Made by a program: the position numbers and the translations under genes. The notes below the pieces were generated by a model. The model had not been told where the DNA came from and searched no databases. It saw only the letters and a program-made list of their open reading frames with translations. From an uncultured Lachnospiraceae bacterium (GTDB lineage: Bacteria > Bacillota > Clostridia > Lachnospirales > Lachnospiraceae): a stretch of 43,098 nt of DNA. The stretch is taken from contig CAJTVN010000035.1 in NCBI GenBank assembly GCA_910579685.1, positions 1-43,098 of the forward strand, given 5' to 3'. Numbering within the stretch: position 1 is the stretch's first letter; each line of letters opens with the position of its first letter. Below, one piece after another: positions 7,540 to 14,667 of this stretch.

Positions 7540-7694
7540 GACTTGTTACCGAGACAAATCACCCAGGAAAGTTTGTTTTGGCGGTAGGTGCGCTTTCACT
7601 ACAAGCCGGGAAAATCAGAGAGAGCGTTTACCGTATCTTGCGGCAGGAACAGCAGGAACAACAACCCCACAGAAAGCAGGATATGGAGCGATAA
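7540..7694 (+). pseudogene. Possible 3' remnant of a mobile-element gene
   Basis: The frame ending in TAA at 7694 finishes ILRQEQQEQQPHRKQDMER, a strongly charged C-terminus of the kind seen on mobilisation proteins, and a terminator-like hairpin follows nine bases later. Upstream the frame reads ETNHPGKFVLAVGALSLQAG. No start or intact domain is visible. I cannot identify the family; the assignment to a mobile element is a guess from style and context. Confidence 0.3.
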
Positions 7695-7702
7695 CAGAAA
7701 AA

Positions 7703-7737
7703 GCGGCGGGATAGTAAACACTTGCCCCGCCGCACTG
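7703..7737 (+). terminator. Rho-independent terminator-like hairpin
   Basis: GCGGCGGG and CCCGCCGC (7703-7710, 7726-7733) form an 8-bp GC stem followed by ACTGTTTT on the plus strand. It follows the remnant frame that ends at 7694. Confidence 0.5.
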
Positions 7738-7747
7738 TTTTGGCACT

Positions 7748-8383
7748 TCAACAGCCCGATAAAATGGAATTTTTAGATATTGTTATATATGTATTTCTAT
7801 AAAACGGCATTTTAAGCATACTTGTATTCCATAGTTTTTTGAACTCCTTTACGGAAATTTTCCTGTTATAATATTGCTCATTGGAATTAACAAAATCCTC
7901 TAAAGATTCGGCAATAAAAATATATTGTTCATCATAACCAACAACAGGCACATAATGTAAGTGATTTTTATTCGTCTGTATCCGTATCATCACAATTACT
8001 GGATTTCCTTTGCTGATTTCATTTTTTAGTGCAGCGATATTTCCGGCGCAATACTTTACCTTAAAGCCATATTGGGAAAGTAAATTTAGTATCCCTTTTG
8101 GGTACACACATCCATCTTTCTTTTTATTGGGAATGACCTCATATAAGTTATCACCATGTTCTTCAATATCAAAATGCCTCAAAATATAGGCTGATGAAAA
8201 TGCAGAACATTGGTATCCATTTTGCAAGTCTATTCTGTTTGCTTTTGTAATGATAACCTCCTTTTTCTTAGATTTCATTGAAAAATGAAAGTGTAGTGCA
8301 CCCATTAGGAAGATATCTGCAATTGTTATAATTATCACATTGTTTACTAACGTTAAAAGCAATGCCACTACATCTGTTTTCAT
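7748..8383 (-). CDS. C39-type (papain-like) cysteine peptidase, N-terminally fused to a foreign membrane segment
   Basis: The 211-residue frame has a hydrophobic N-terminus (residues 5-30) and, from about residue 47, a Peptidase_C39-like domain: catalytic-type C59 in LQNGYQCSAFSSAYILRH, KKDGCVYPKGILNLLSQYGF, and H143 in HLHYVPVVGYDEQYIFIAES. The third catalytic position, usually Asp in IADP, is Glu here. Such domains cut peptide leaders or cell-wall peptides. The first codons (ATGA) overlap the stop of an ABC-ATPase remnant, which suggests residues 1-35 are the start of a lost permease. A perfect Shine-Dalgarno AAAGGAGG lies inside the frame, eight bases before an ATT codon at 8251, probably the peptidase's original start region. 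Base use is AT-rich. Confidence 0.65.
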   Translation of the reverse strand: MKTDVVALLLTLVNNVIIITIADIFLMGALHFHFSMKSKKKEVIITKANRIDLQNGYQCSAFSSAYILRHFDIEEHGDNLYEVIPNKKKDGCVYPKGILNLLSQYGFKVKYCAGNIAALKNEISKGNPVIVMIRIQTNKNHLHYVPVVGYDEQYIFIAESLEDFVNSNEQYYNRKISVKEFKKLWNTSMLKMPFYRNTYITISKNSILSGC

Positions 8384-8580
8384 ACTGCCAACTCCTTAGA
8401 CAGGAACATATCTTCCAAATTAGCCACGCTAATTTTATTATCCGCAGCAAATCCAGCCTGCAATGCGTTCTGCCGTAATTCATCCAAGCTGCCCTCAAAC
8501 AGCAAACAATGATTTTGGGCTATGCCGGACAGTTGGAAAAATTCAAAAATGGCCTTTTGACCCTGGCATCTTGTTATTAT
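8380..8580 (-). pseudogene. ABC transporter ATPase, C-terminal remnant
   Basis: The frame that ends at the TGA overlapping the peptidase start reads KAIFEFFQLSGIAQNH, LLFEGSLDELRQ and finally ISVANLEDMFLSKELAV. The last block is the usual C-terminal ending of ABC drug-exporter ATPases (SLEDxFL). Reading upstream it runs straight into the antisense-free end of asnA, so the nucleotide-binding part with Walker motifs is gone. An apparent start inside asnA (GTG at 8631) is not credible. The remnant and the peptidase's N-terminal helix together look like the scar of an ATPase-permease pair. Confidence 0.45.
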
Positions 8581-9587
8581 AACAGCATAATGCCGTTTTC
8601 CTCCGCCGCCTTCATGACATCGGCGGGCCACAGCGAAGACTGAACCTCCCCGATATGCGCTTTTCGCAGGAAGAACATACAGATACGGGACTGGCCGATA
8701 CCGCCGCCGACGGTAAGCGGCACTCTGTCTTCCAAAATCGCCTTCTGGAAGGGCAGGGCGGCCCTTTCCGGACAGCCGGCCTTCTCAAGCTGGCTGAGCA
8801 GGGAATCTTTATCGACGCGGATGCCCATGGAGGACAGCTCCAATGCGATGTCAAGTACAGGATAGTAAACAACGATGTCCGCATTTAATGCCCAGTCATC
8901 ATAATCAGGGGCTCTTCCGTCGTGTCTTTCGCCTGATTTCAGGAGACCGCCGATCTGCATGATGCAGACTGCGCCCTTTTCCCTTGAAATCCTGTATTCC
9001 CGCTCTTTGGGGGAAATATCAGGAAACATGTCTTCCAGCTCCTGGGTGGTGATAAAGAAAATATCATGAGGCAGGATTTCTTCTATGTAATCGTACCGAA
9101 TCGCCATATACTTTTCCGTCTTGCGCAGGACTTTATAGACTATGCGCACCGTTTCCTTCAGAAAATCAATCGTCCGTTCTTCCCTTGAGATGATTTTTTC
9201 CCAGTCCCACTGATCCACATAAATGGAATGGATGTTGTCGGTCTGTTCATCGCGGCGGATGGCGCTCATGTCAGTATAAAGCCCCTCGCCATAGGAAAAG
9301 CCGTATTTCTGCAGGGCAAACCGCTTCCACTTCGCAAGGGAGTGGACGATTTCGGCCTGTGCGTCATTTTGCTCTTTGATGCCGAAAGTGACCGGTCTCT
9401 CTACACCGTTCAGGTTATCGTTTAGCCCGGAAGACGGCTCTACGAACAGAGGTGCGGAAACTCGCAATAAATGCAGGCGTTCGGCCAGCAGGTTCTGGAA
9501 GAAATCTTTGACTGTCTTGATGCCGATCTGCGTATCGTGGAGATTTAAGGCGGACTGATAGCCATTTGGAATAATTAAATGATTCAT
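8577..9587 (-). CDS. asnA: Aspartate-ammonia ligase (asparagine synthetase A)
   Basis: 336 residues, the normal AsnA length. The protein makes L-asparagine from aspartate, ammonia and ATP. It has the class-II aminoacyl-tRNA-synthetase-like fold; family blocks visible are LHLLRVSAPLFVEPSSGLND, VEAerived GVERPVTFGIK, AQAEIVHSLAKWKRFAL, YGEGLYTDMSAIRRDE, HSIYVDQWDWEKII, and VPLTVGGGIGQSRICMF near the end. AAAGAGG precedes the ATG. A minus-strand extended -10 (TGATATAAT, with TATAAT at 9631-9636) gives a short leader of about 45 bases, too short for a T-box. It stands alone, with unrelated remnants behind it. Confidence 0.95.
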   Translation of the reverse strand: MNHLIIPNGYQSALNLHDTQIGIKTVKDFFQNLLAERLHLLRVSAPLFVEPSSGLNDNLNGVERPVTFGIKEQNDAQAEIVHSLAKWKRFALQKYGFSYGEGLYTDMSAIRRDEQTDNIHSIYVDQWDWEKIISREERTIDFLKETVRIVYKVLRKTEKYMAIRYDYIEEILPHDIFFITTQELEDMFPDISPKEREYRISREKGAVCIMQIGGLLKSGERHDGRAPDYDDWALNADIVVYYPVLDIALELSSMGIRVDKDSLLSQLEKAGCPERAALPFQKAILEDRVPLTVGGGIGQSRICMFFLRKAHIGEVQSSLWPADVMKAAEENGIMLL

Positions 9588-9815
9588 GGAAAACCTCTTT
9601 TTCCTTCATAGTTTTAATTTTGCAGGTTTGATTATATCACTTCCATTCTCCGTTTACCATAAAAATACCAAATTTTTTTAAACTTGAAAATCAGTAGTTT
9701 TTACCTCCTGGATATTAGTTTTTTCATCCGGCGTTGTACGGCGGCACCGCTTCTGCTACGATCAGGTCATGAACAAGAAAACGGCCAGGGGCCGGGCAAT
9801 GCAGGAGGTAAGACT

Positions 9816-10499
9816 ATGAGTATTTTGAGCACAAAGGATCTGACAAAGCACTACGGGAGCGGACCGAATCTGGTAAAGGCTCTGGACGGTGTGAGTATTT
9901 CCATAGAAAAAGGGGAGTTTGTGGCGATTATCGGCACGTCGGGCAGCGGCAAGTCCACGCTGCTGAATATGCTGGGAGGGCTGGATCGGCCGAGCGGCGG
10001 GAGCGTGCGGGTGGATCATTTTGAACTGAGCAAGCTGCGGGACGAGGATCTCACCGTGTTCCGCCGCAGAAATATCGGCTTTGTGTTTCAGAATTACAAT
10101 CTGGTTCCCATACTCAACGTGTATGAAAACATCACCATGCCGATTTACCTGGACGGGAAGAAGCCGGACGAGGATTTTATCGGGGAGGTGACGGCGCTCC
10201 TCGGGATTGAGAAAAAGCTTTACAACATGCCTAACACACTCTCCGGCGGGCAGCAGCAGAGAGTGGCTATCGCAAGGGCGCTTGCGGGAAAGCCTGCAAT
10301 CCTGCTTGCGGATGAACCTACCGGGAACCTGGACTCCGTAACCAGCGACGAGGTGATCGCCCTCTTGAAGGAGACGGGCAGAAAATTCCGTCAGACGATC
10401 GTGATGATCACGCATAATCCGGAGATCGCACAGCAGGCGGACAGGAGCCTTCGGATCGAGGACGGCAGGATCTGTGAGCAGGGAGGTGAGAGGAGATGA
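9816..10499 (+). CDS. ABC exporter ATP-binding protein (MacB/BceA type)
   Basis: 227 residues from the ATG of MSILSTKDLT, chosen because AGGAGG lies eight bases upstream; a longer frame from 9684 has no ribosome site. Walker A GTSGSGKST is at 40-48, Q-loop FQNYNLVPILNVYENITMP near 91, signature LSGGQQQRV at 142-150, Walker B ILLADEP at 162-168, D-loop GNLDS and H-loop H200. It powers the FtsX-type permease encoded directly downstream with a 4-base overlap. Such pairs export antimicrobial peptides or lipopeptides or sense them; no two-component genes are adjacent to indicate which. Confidence 0.93.
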   Translation: MSILSTKDLTKHYGSGPNLVKALDGVSISIEKGEFVAIIGTSGSGKSTLLNMLGGLDRPSGGSVRVDHFELSKLRDEDLTVFRRRNIGFVFQNYNLVPILNVYENITMPIYLDGKKPDEDFIGEVTALLGIEKKLYNMPNTLSGGQQQRVAIARALAGKPAILLADEPTGNLDSVTSDEVIALLKETGRKFRQTIVMITHNPEIAQQADRSLRIEDGRICEQGGERR

Positions 10500-13054
10500 G
10501 GAAACAAAATTCGAGTGCTTTTATGATACGAACCCTCGCAAGGCGCAGCTTTCAGGCAAACCGGATGCGCAATGCGGTGGCCGTGCTTGCGATCATCCTG
10601 ACAACCATGATGTTCACCGTGCTGTTTGTGCTGGCCCAGAGCATTAAGCGGAACGTGACGGAGATGACCTTCCGGCAGACCGGCTACGACGGACAGATTT
10701 CCTTCAAAGGGATTGGTAAGGAAGAGCTGGAGGCAGTCGCATCCAGGCCCGAGGTGGCAGCATTCGGGGAGAGTCTGGTTGTGGGGATTGCGGAAAATAA
10801 GGAGCTTGCCGGAAAGCAGGTGGAGATCCGCTGGTCTGACGACTATAATGCAAAGCACAGCTTTTCCTATCCCCAGACGGGCACCATGCCCATGGAGGAT
10901 GATGAGATCGTGCTGGATGTGCAGACCCTTGAGAGGCTGGGAGTGCCCTGTGAGCTTGGAGCGGAGGTTACGCTTTTTTTCCGCAGGGACATAACAGGGC
11001 AGGAAAAGACACAGGCACATTTTCGGCTCAGCGGTTATTATGAGACAAACGCTTCCGCCTATGCGTCTATGGCCTGGGTAAGCCGTTCCTTTGCGGAGCG
11101 CATGATCGAAGGGGCTGAAGGCGAGGGTCAGGTGATCGGGCTGCGCACGGCTCAGCTTTCGCTGCACACGGCTCGGAATATGGAGGCGGTCATGGATAAG
11201 ATCCTGGCCGAGACGGGTCTTACGGGCCTTGACTATAATGTGAATCTGGCTTATTCTCCGGAGATGAATTACATGGCGGCACAGGAGGGGCTTCCCATGT
11301 ATCTGGGAATGGCTCTGGTGTTTGTGGCAGGCTACCTGATCATCTACAATGTGTTTCAGATTTCCATAACGGCCGATATTCAATTTTACGGCAGACTGAA
11401 AACCCTGGGGACAGACAATAAGCAGATTCGGAGGATGATTTACGGACAGGGAATGCGTCTTTCCCTGATCGGGATTCCTGCGGGACTTATGATCGGCTAT
11501 CTTGTGGGAGCTTTGCTGGTTCCGGTGTTTATAAGCTTTTCCCAGGAAAATGCCAGGGTTCCGGTAAGTCCTGTGATCTTTATCGGCTCCGCCCTGTTTT
11601 CTTATCTCACGGTCATGATCTCCTGTCTGCGGCCCGCCCGCATTGCGGGAAAGGTTTCTCCCATGGAGGCGCTGCGTTACAATGGAACGGAGGGGGGACG
11701 AAGGAAGATTAAGAAAAGCAAAAAAGGCGCTTCTCTTCCCGCCATGGCTTTTTCCAACCTGGGGCGTAACCGCAGGAGAACCGCGGTGGTGATTCTCTCC
11801 CTGACTCTGGGGCTGGTGCTTCTTAGCTGCTTCTATGCCAAAAATGCTTCCTTTGACATGGAAAAATATCTGGAGGAGCTGACGCTGGCTGACTTTGAGC
11901 TCTCGGAGCTCACCAGTGAGGACTATTCTAACGGCTATGATCCCCGGGGGAATACGCTGAACGCAGAGCTTTTAGGCCGGGTGGAAGGCCTGGAGGGTCT
12001 GGAGGGGCTCGGACATCTCTATTCCCATGAGACAGCCTTTGCGCTGGATGAGCAGACGGCGGCCAATCTCGAAAGCTATTTTAGCGAGGAGAGGCTGGCA
12101 GAGTGGGTCGGATATGATCCGGAAGGCCCCAAGATGCTGAAAGAGGCCATTTCCTCCAGACAGGCAGCTGCGCTCATCCTGGGTCTTGACGGGATTGCCC
12201 TGGAAAAGACCATGGAGGAGTACAATATTCTTGCAGGCTCTTACGATGCGGAAGTGTTTTCCGGCGGCGGCCATGTGATTGCGGTGAGCACCGGCACGGA
12301 CGGGGTAGGAGAGAACCCGGTATATCCCACGGCCTCTCTGGGAACGGAGATTGAACTGGAAGGAGAAACCTACACGGTCATGGCGATAGTAAAGGCTCCC
12401 AATCCGGTTACGAAAGGAGCATCGGAAAAGGGAAATCCGAAAACCGGCCATGAATTGAAATTCATCATCCCGGCAGCGGATTTTCAGGCAAGGTGGCCGG
12501 AAAATACCCCAAGAAGGCTTTTCGTGAATGTGTCTGACGAGGGACTTGCAAAAGCGCAGAAGATGCTGGAGCAGTATACCGACGAGGTGGACAGGAGCCT
12601 GCCTGTCACCTCCCGCAGCTCCATGGCAAAGCAGTATGAGAGGGAGACGCGCTCTCAGGCCGTTATGGGAAATGTGATCAGCATTGTGATCGCTCTGGTG
12701 GGAATTCTGAATTTTGCCAATAGTATGATCACGGCCATTATCTCCAGGAAAAAGGAGTTCGCCATGATCCAGTCCGTGGGAATGACCAGAAGACAGCTTA
12801 CGAGGATGCTGATCTACGAGGGACTTTTCTATGCGGTGATCACCCTTGCGGTTTCCTTTGCAGCCAGCATTCCGGGAGTGGGGATCGGTGTCCGCGCAAT
12901 GGTGGAGGGAGGATTTACCACCTTCCGCTTCACGCGCCTTCCCCTGTATGTCTGTACTCCGATTCTGCTCGTGCTTGCGGCGGCGGTTCCCTGCCTCTGC
13001 TTTAAGAATCTGGAAAAGGAGAGCGTGGTGGAGCGGCTTCGGGCCGTAGATTAA
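10496..13054 (+). CDS. FtsX-like ABC transporter permease, duplicated-domain type
   Basis: 852 residues. A first helix at about 28-48 is followed by a ~220-residue extracytoplasmic domain and three helices (about 262-285, 310-345, 355-378), then the pattern repeats: helix near 432-450, a large external domain (about 455-715), and three helices (about 720-745, 770-800, 820-842). SPMEALRYNG and ESVVERLRAVD are the family's post-helix endings. The ATG overlaps the ATPase stop and AGGTGAGAGGAG provides the ribosome site. It should form a dimeric or pseudo-dimeric exporter with the upstream ATPase at the membrane. The large soluble domains suggest a bulky or peptide substrate. Confidence 0.92.
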   Translation: MRKQNSSAFMIRTLARRSFQANRMRNAVAVLAIILTTMMFTVLFVLAQSIKRNVTEMTFRQTGYDGQISFKGIGKEELEAVASRPEVAAFGESLVVGIAENKELAGKQVEIRWSDDYNAKHSFSYPQTGTMPMEDDEIVLDVQTLERLGVPCELGAEVTLFFRRDITGQEKTQAHFRLSGYYETNASAYASMAWVSRSFAERMIEGAEGEGQVIGLRTAQLSLHTARNMEAVMDKILAETGLTGLDYNVNLAYSPEMNYMAAQEGLPMYLGMALVFVAGYLIIYNVFQISITADIQFYGRLKTLGTDNKQIRRMIYGQGMRLSLIGIPAGLMIGYLVGALLVPVFISFSQENARVPVSPVIFIGSALFSYLTVMISCLRPARIAGKVSPMEALRYNGTEGGRRKIKKSKKGASLPAMAFSNLGRNRRRTAVVILSLTLGLVLLSCFYAKNASFDMEKYLEELTLADFELSELTSEDYSNGYDPRGNTLNAELLGRVEGLEGLEGLGHLYSHETAFALDEQTAANLESYFSEERLAEWVGYDPEGPKMLKEAISSRQAAALILGLDGIALEKTMEEYNILAGSYDAEVFSGGGHVIAVSTGTDGVGENPVYPTASLGTEIELEGETYTVMAIVKAPNPVTKGASEKGNPKTGHELKFIIPAADFQARWPENTPRRLFVNVSDEGLAKAQKMLEQYTDEVDRSLPVTSRSSMAKQYERETRSQAVMGNVISIVIALVGILNFANSMITAIISRKKEFAMIQSVGMTRRQLTRMLIYEGLFYAVITLAVSFAASIPGVGIGVRAMVEGGFTTFRFTRLPLYVCTPILLVLAAAVPCLCFKNLEKESVVERLRAVD

Positions 13055-13055
13055 A

Positions 13056-13108
13056 GGAGCTGTGAAATAGGCCGCAGCATGGGGATTCTCGTGAGGCGGC
13101 CTTGCTCC
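13056..13108. terminator. Composite hairpin between the permease gene and the convergent GNAT gene
   Basis: AGGCCGC (13069-13075) pairs with GCGGCCT (13096-13102), and GGAGC (13056-13060) with GCTCC (13104-13108) outside it. A short T-run (CCTTTTC) comes 20 bases later, so it is an imperfect terminator. Confidence 0.45.
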
Positions 13109-13137
13109 ATGAGAAATGTCCGCCTTTTCATCCCTGT

Positions 13138-13506
13138 CTACAGTGTCAGTTCATAGATCAATTCCCTTTCCGTTTGGGAAACCTGACGAAAGCCCAGTGA
13201 TTCATGCATTTTCTGGGACGGAAGGTTCCAGATGTAGGCAGTGAGGTCGCCGATACAGATATAGGTATCGTTCTCTTTTGCTTCTATATAATAGAACTCT
13301 CCGGTACGGTCAAGGTAACTGCACATGCGTTTTACATAGTCCAGATCCGGTTTTTTGGCATCATCAAAAATGCCTTCTGAATTCTGATACACATAGGGAT
13401 TCTGATATGGAGGCAGGAACCTTTCATAGTGTCCGTCATATCGGCGAAGGCGAAGATTCTCATTGATTTCGATTATTTCAGGCTGCGGAATAGCGGAAAG
13501 CGGCAT
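13138..13506 (-). pseudogene. GNAT acetyltransferase with an internal in-frame deletion
   Basis: The 122-residue frame has a good start (GGGAGG eight bases before the ATG) and reads as a GNAT protein: NENLRLRRYDGHYERFLPPY at the N-terminus, TGEFYYIEAKENDTYICIGDL as strand 4, then immediately AYIWNLPSQKMHESLGF, which is the end of the fold (motif B). The ~40-residue middle with motif A (the R/QxxGxG/A acetyl-CoA pyrophosphate loop) is missing exactly between IGDL and AYIW. Cofactor binding should be lost. The frame is preserved, so a short protein may still be made. Family length is normally about 160-170 residues. Confidence 0.7.
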
Positions 13507-13649
13507 AAACAGTACCTCCCTGGAAAATTCTTTTCTTCTTTTGGTATTCTTTCAGGATACCCTCAGTGTACCCGGTTTTGATGTAATACGCAACGACATA
13601 TTTTGTGACAGGCTTTTGCTGGGGGCAAAATGCATTTTCGCCACAATAC

Positions 13650-14225
13650 TCATGCGAAAAAGATCTCGAGCCCGATAATGATCAGGATGATGCCGCCGAG
13701 AATGGCTGCCTTGTTGGAAAGCTTTGTTCCGAATTTTTTTCCTATGATCAATCCGGCCATACAGATGATAAAGGTCACTGCGGCAATGATCAGTGCGGAC
13801 ACCACTGCCATGAAAAGGCCGTACTGTGAGGTGGTAAATCCCACGGACAGCGCATCGATGGAGGTGGCCACTCCCTGGACGAGAAGAGTGCCAATTCCGG
13901 TTTTCGGCTTTTCGGTTTCCCCGTCTGTCCTCCGGATGCCTTCCAGCAGCATTTTGCCGCCGATAAAGAGAAGCAGAAGCAATGCGATCCATGGAATGAG
14001 CTTTTCAAACATCTGAAAATACCGCAGCATAGTGTGCACGCAGATCCATCCGGTTATTGGCATGAGGGCCTGGAAAAAGGCGAACACACCGGCAATTATG
14101 CACATTTTCCGCCGTTTCATTTCGGGCTCGTTCAGCCCGTTTGCCAGGGACACGGAAAAGGCATCCATTGCCAGTCCCACTCCGAGTAATAAGCTGTTAA
14201 AGAAAAATAATAGGTTCCATTCCAT
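13650..14225 (-). CDS. mntP: Manganese efflux pump MntP
   Basis: 191 residues, close to the E. coli protein. Six membrane helices in two repeats, each with the signature acidic motif: GLAMDAFSVSLANG (repeat 1) and VATSIDALSVGFT (repeat 2). The pump exports Mn2+ and protects against manganese excess. Start set at MEWNLLFFFN, after GGGAGGAAAGC; an in-frame extension to 14315 has no ribosome site. A rho-independent terminator sits about 66 bases upstream on the same strand, so the gene may be attenuated or the hairpin may stop read-through. A yybP-ykoY manganese riboswitch is not recognisable. Confidence 0.92.
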   Translation of the reverse strand: MEWNLLFFFNSLLLGVGLAMDAFSVSLANGLNEPEMKRRKMCIIAGVFAFFQALMPITGWICVHTMLRYFQMFEKLIPWIALLLLLFIGGKMLLEGIRRTDGETEKPKTGIGTLLVQGVATSIDALSVGFTTSQYGLFMAVVSALIIAAVTFIICMAGLIIGKKFGTKLSNKAAILGGIILIIIGLEIFFA

Positions 14226-14290
14226 TTTGCTTTCCTCCCTGAACGGTTTATGCTGTTGTAATTTCCGCAGTACGCCTCTGACCAAACGGT

Positions 14291-14325
14291 AAAAAGGCCA
14301 AGTACAGCTCTTCACTATACTTGGC
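14291..14325 (-). terminator. Terminator hairpin in the mntP leader
   Basis: Minus-strand GCCAAGTA and TACTTGGC form an 8-bp stem with a 13-base loop, followed by CCTTTTT. It reads towards mntP. The 440 bases between mntP and the GH20 start hold this hairpin, a coding remnant (14414-14584) and a second hairpin (14607-14645). Confidence 0.65.
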
Positions 14326-14413
14326 TATCTGTCAAAAAATATACAGACATGAAAAATTTAGTAAGATTCTATCACGAAACAATCTGGCTGTCAAATGCGT
14401 TTTCGCTTTCTAA

Positions 14414-14584
14414 CTCCAATCGCATATAAACAATTTCCTGAAAGCCTGTCATGCGGGAGCGGAAGCCTTTCGGATTTCTGCCATATTCGACAATACCTTG
14501 TATTTCGTGCCGACCGCCTCGATCCCTGCGGTTCCGATCACGGCGCCGTTAACCGCTTATTGCGAGGAATATGGTTACAAATAA
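14414..14584 (+). pseudogene. C-terminal remnant of an unidentified protein
   Basis: After an in-frame TAA at 14411 the frame is open for 56 codons and ends at TAA 14582-14584. It reads INNFLKACHAGAEAFRISAI, then FDNTLYFVPTASIPAVPIT and APLTAYCEEYGYK. The composition and codon choice look like real protein and a hairpin follows, but there is no start signal and I do not recognise the family. It may be the 3' end of a gene whose front was deleted. Confidence 0.35.
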
Positions 14585-14606
14585 GAAAAAATGTAGTAAG
14601 ATGTAA

Positions 14607-14645
14607 GAAAAAAGACACGGCTGGCACAAAGAGGGTCAGCCGTGT
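14607..14645 (-). terminator. Hairpin upstream of the GH20 gene, terminator-like on the minus strand
   Basis: ACACGGCTG (14615-14623) and CAGCCGTGT (14637-14645) form a 9-bp stem. On the minus strand it is followed by CTTTTTTC. On the plus strand the tail is only TTGG. No minus-strand gene ends here, so its role is unclear; it may act as a plus-strand stop for the remnant ending at 14584. Confidence 0.45.
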
Positions 14646-14667
14646 TTGGCACAAGGAGGAAATGCCA

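Noticed and set aside
9684..9815. N-terminal extension of the exporter ATPase
   Set aside because: No ribosome site before 9684, whereas AGGAGG stands correctly before the ATG at 9816.
10391..11383. 330-codon minus-strand open frame
   Set aside because: Antisense to the ABC exporter genes; His/Leu/Pro-rich shadow composition.
14226..14400. yybP-ykoY manganese riboswitch upstream of mntP
   Set aside because: The conserved internal-loop sequences of that class are not recognisable; only a terminator hairpin can be supported.
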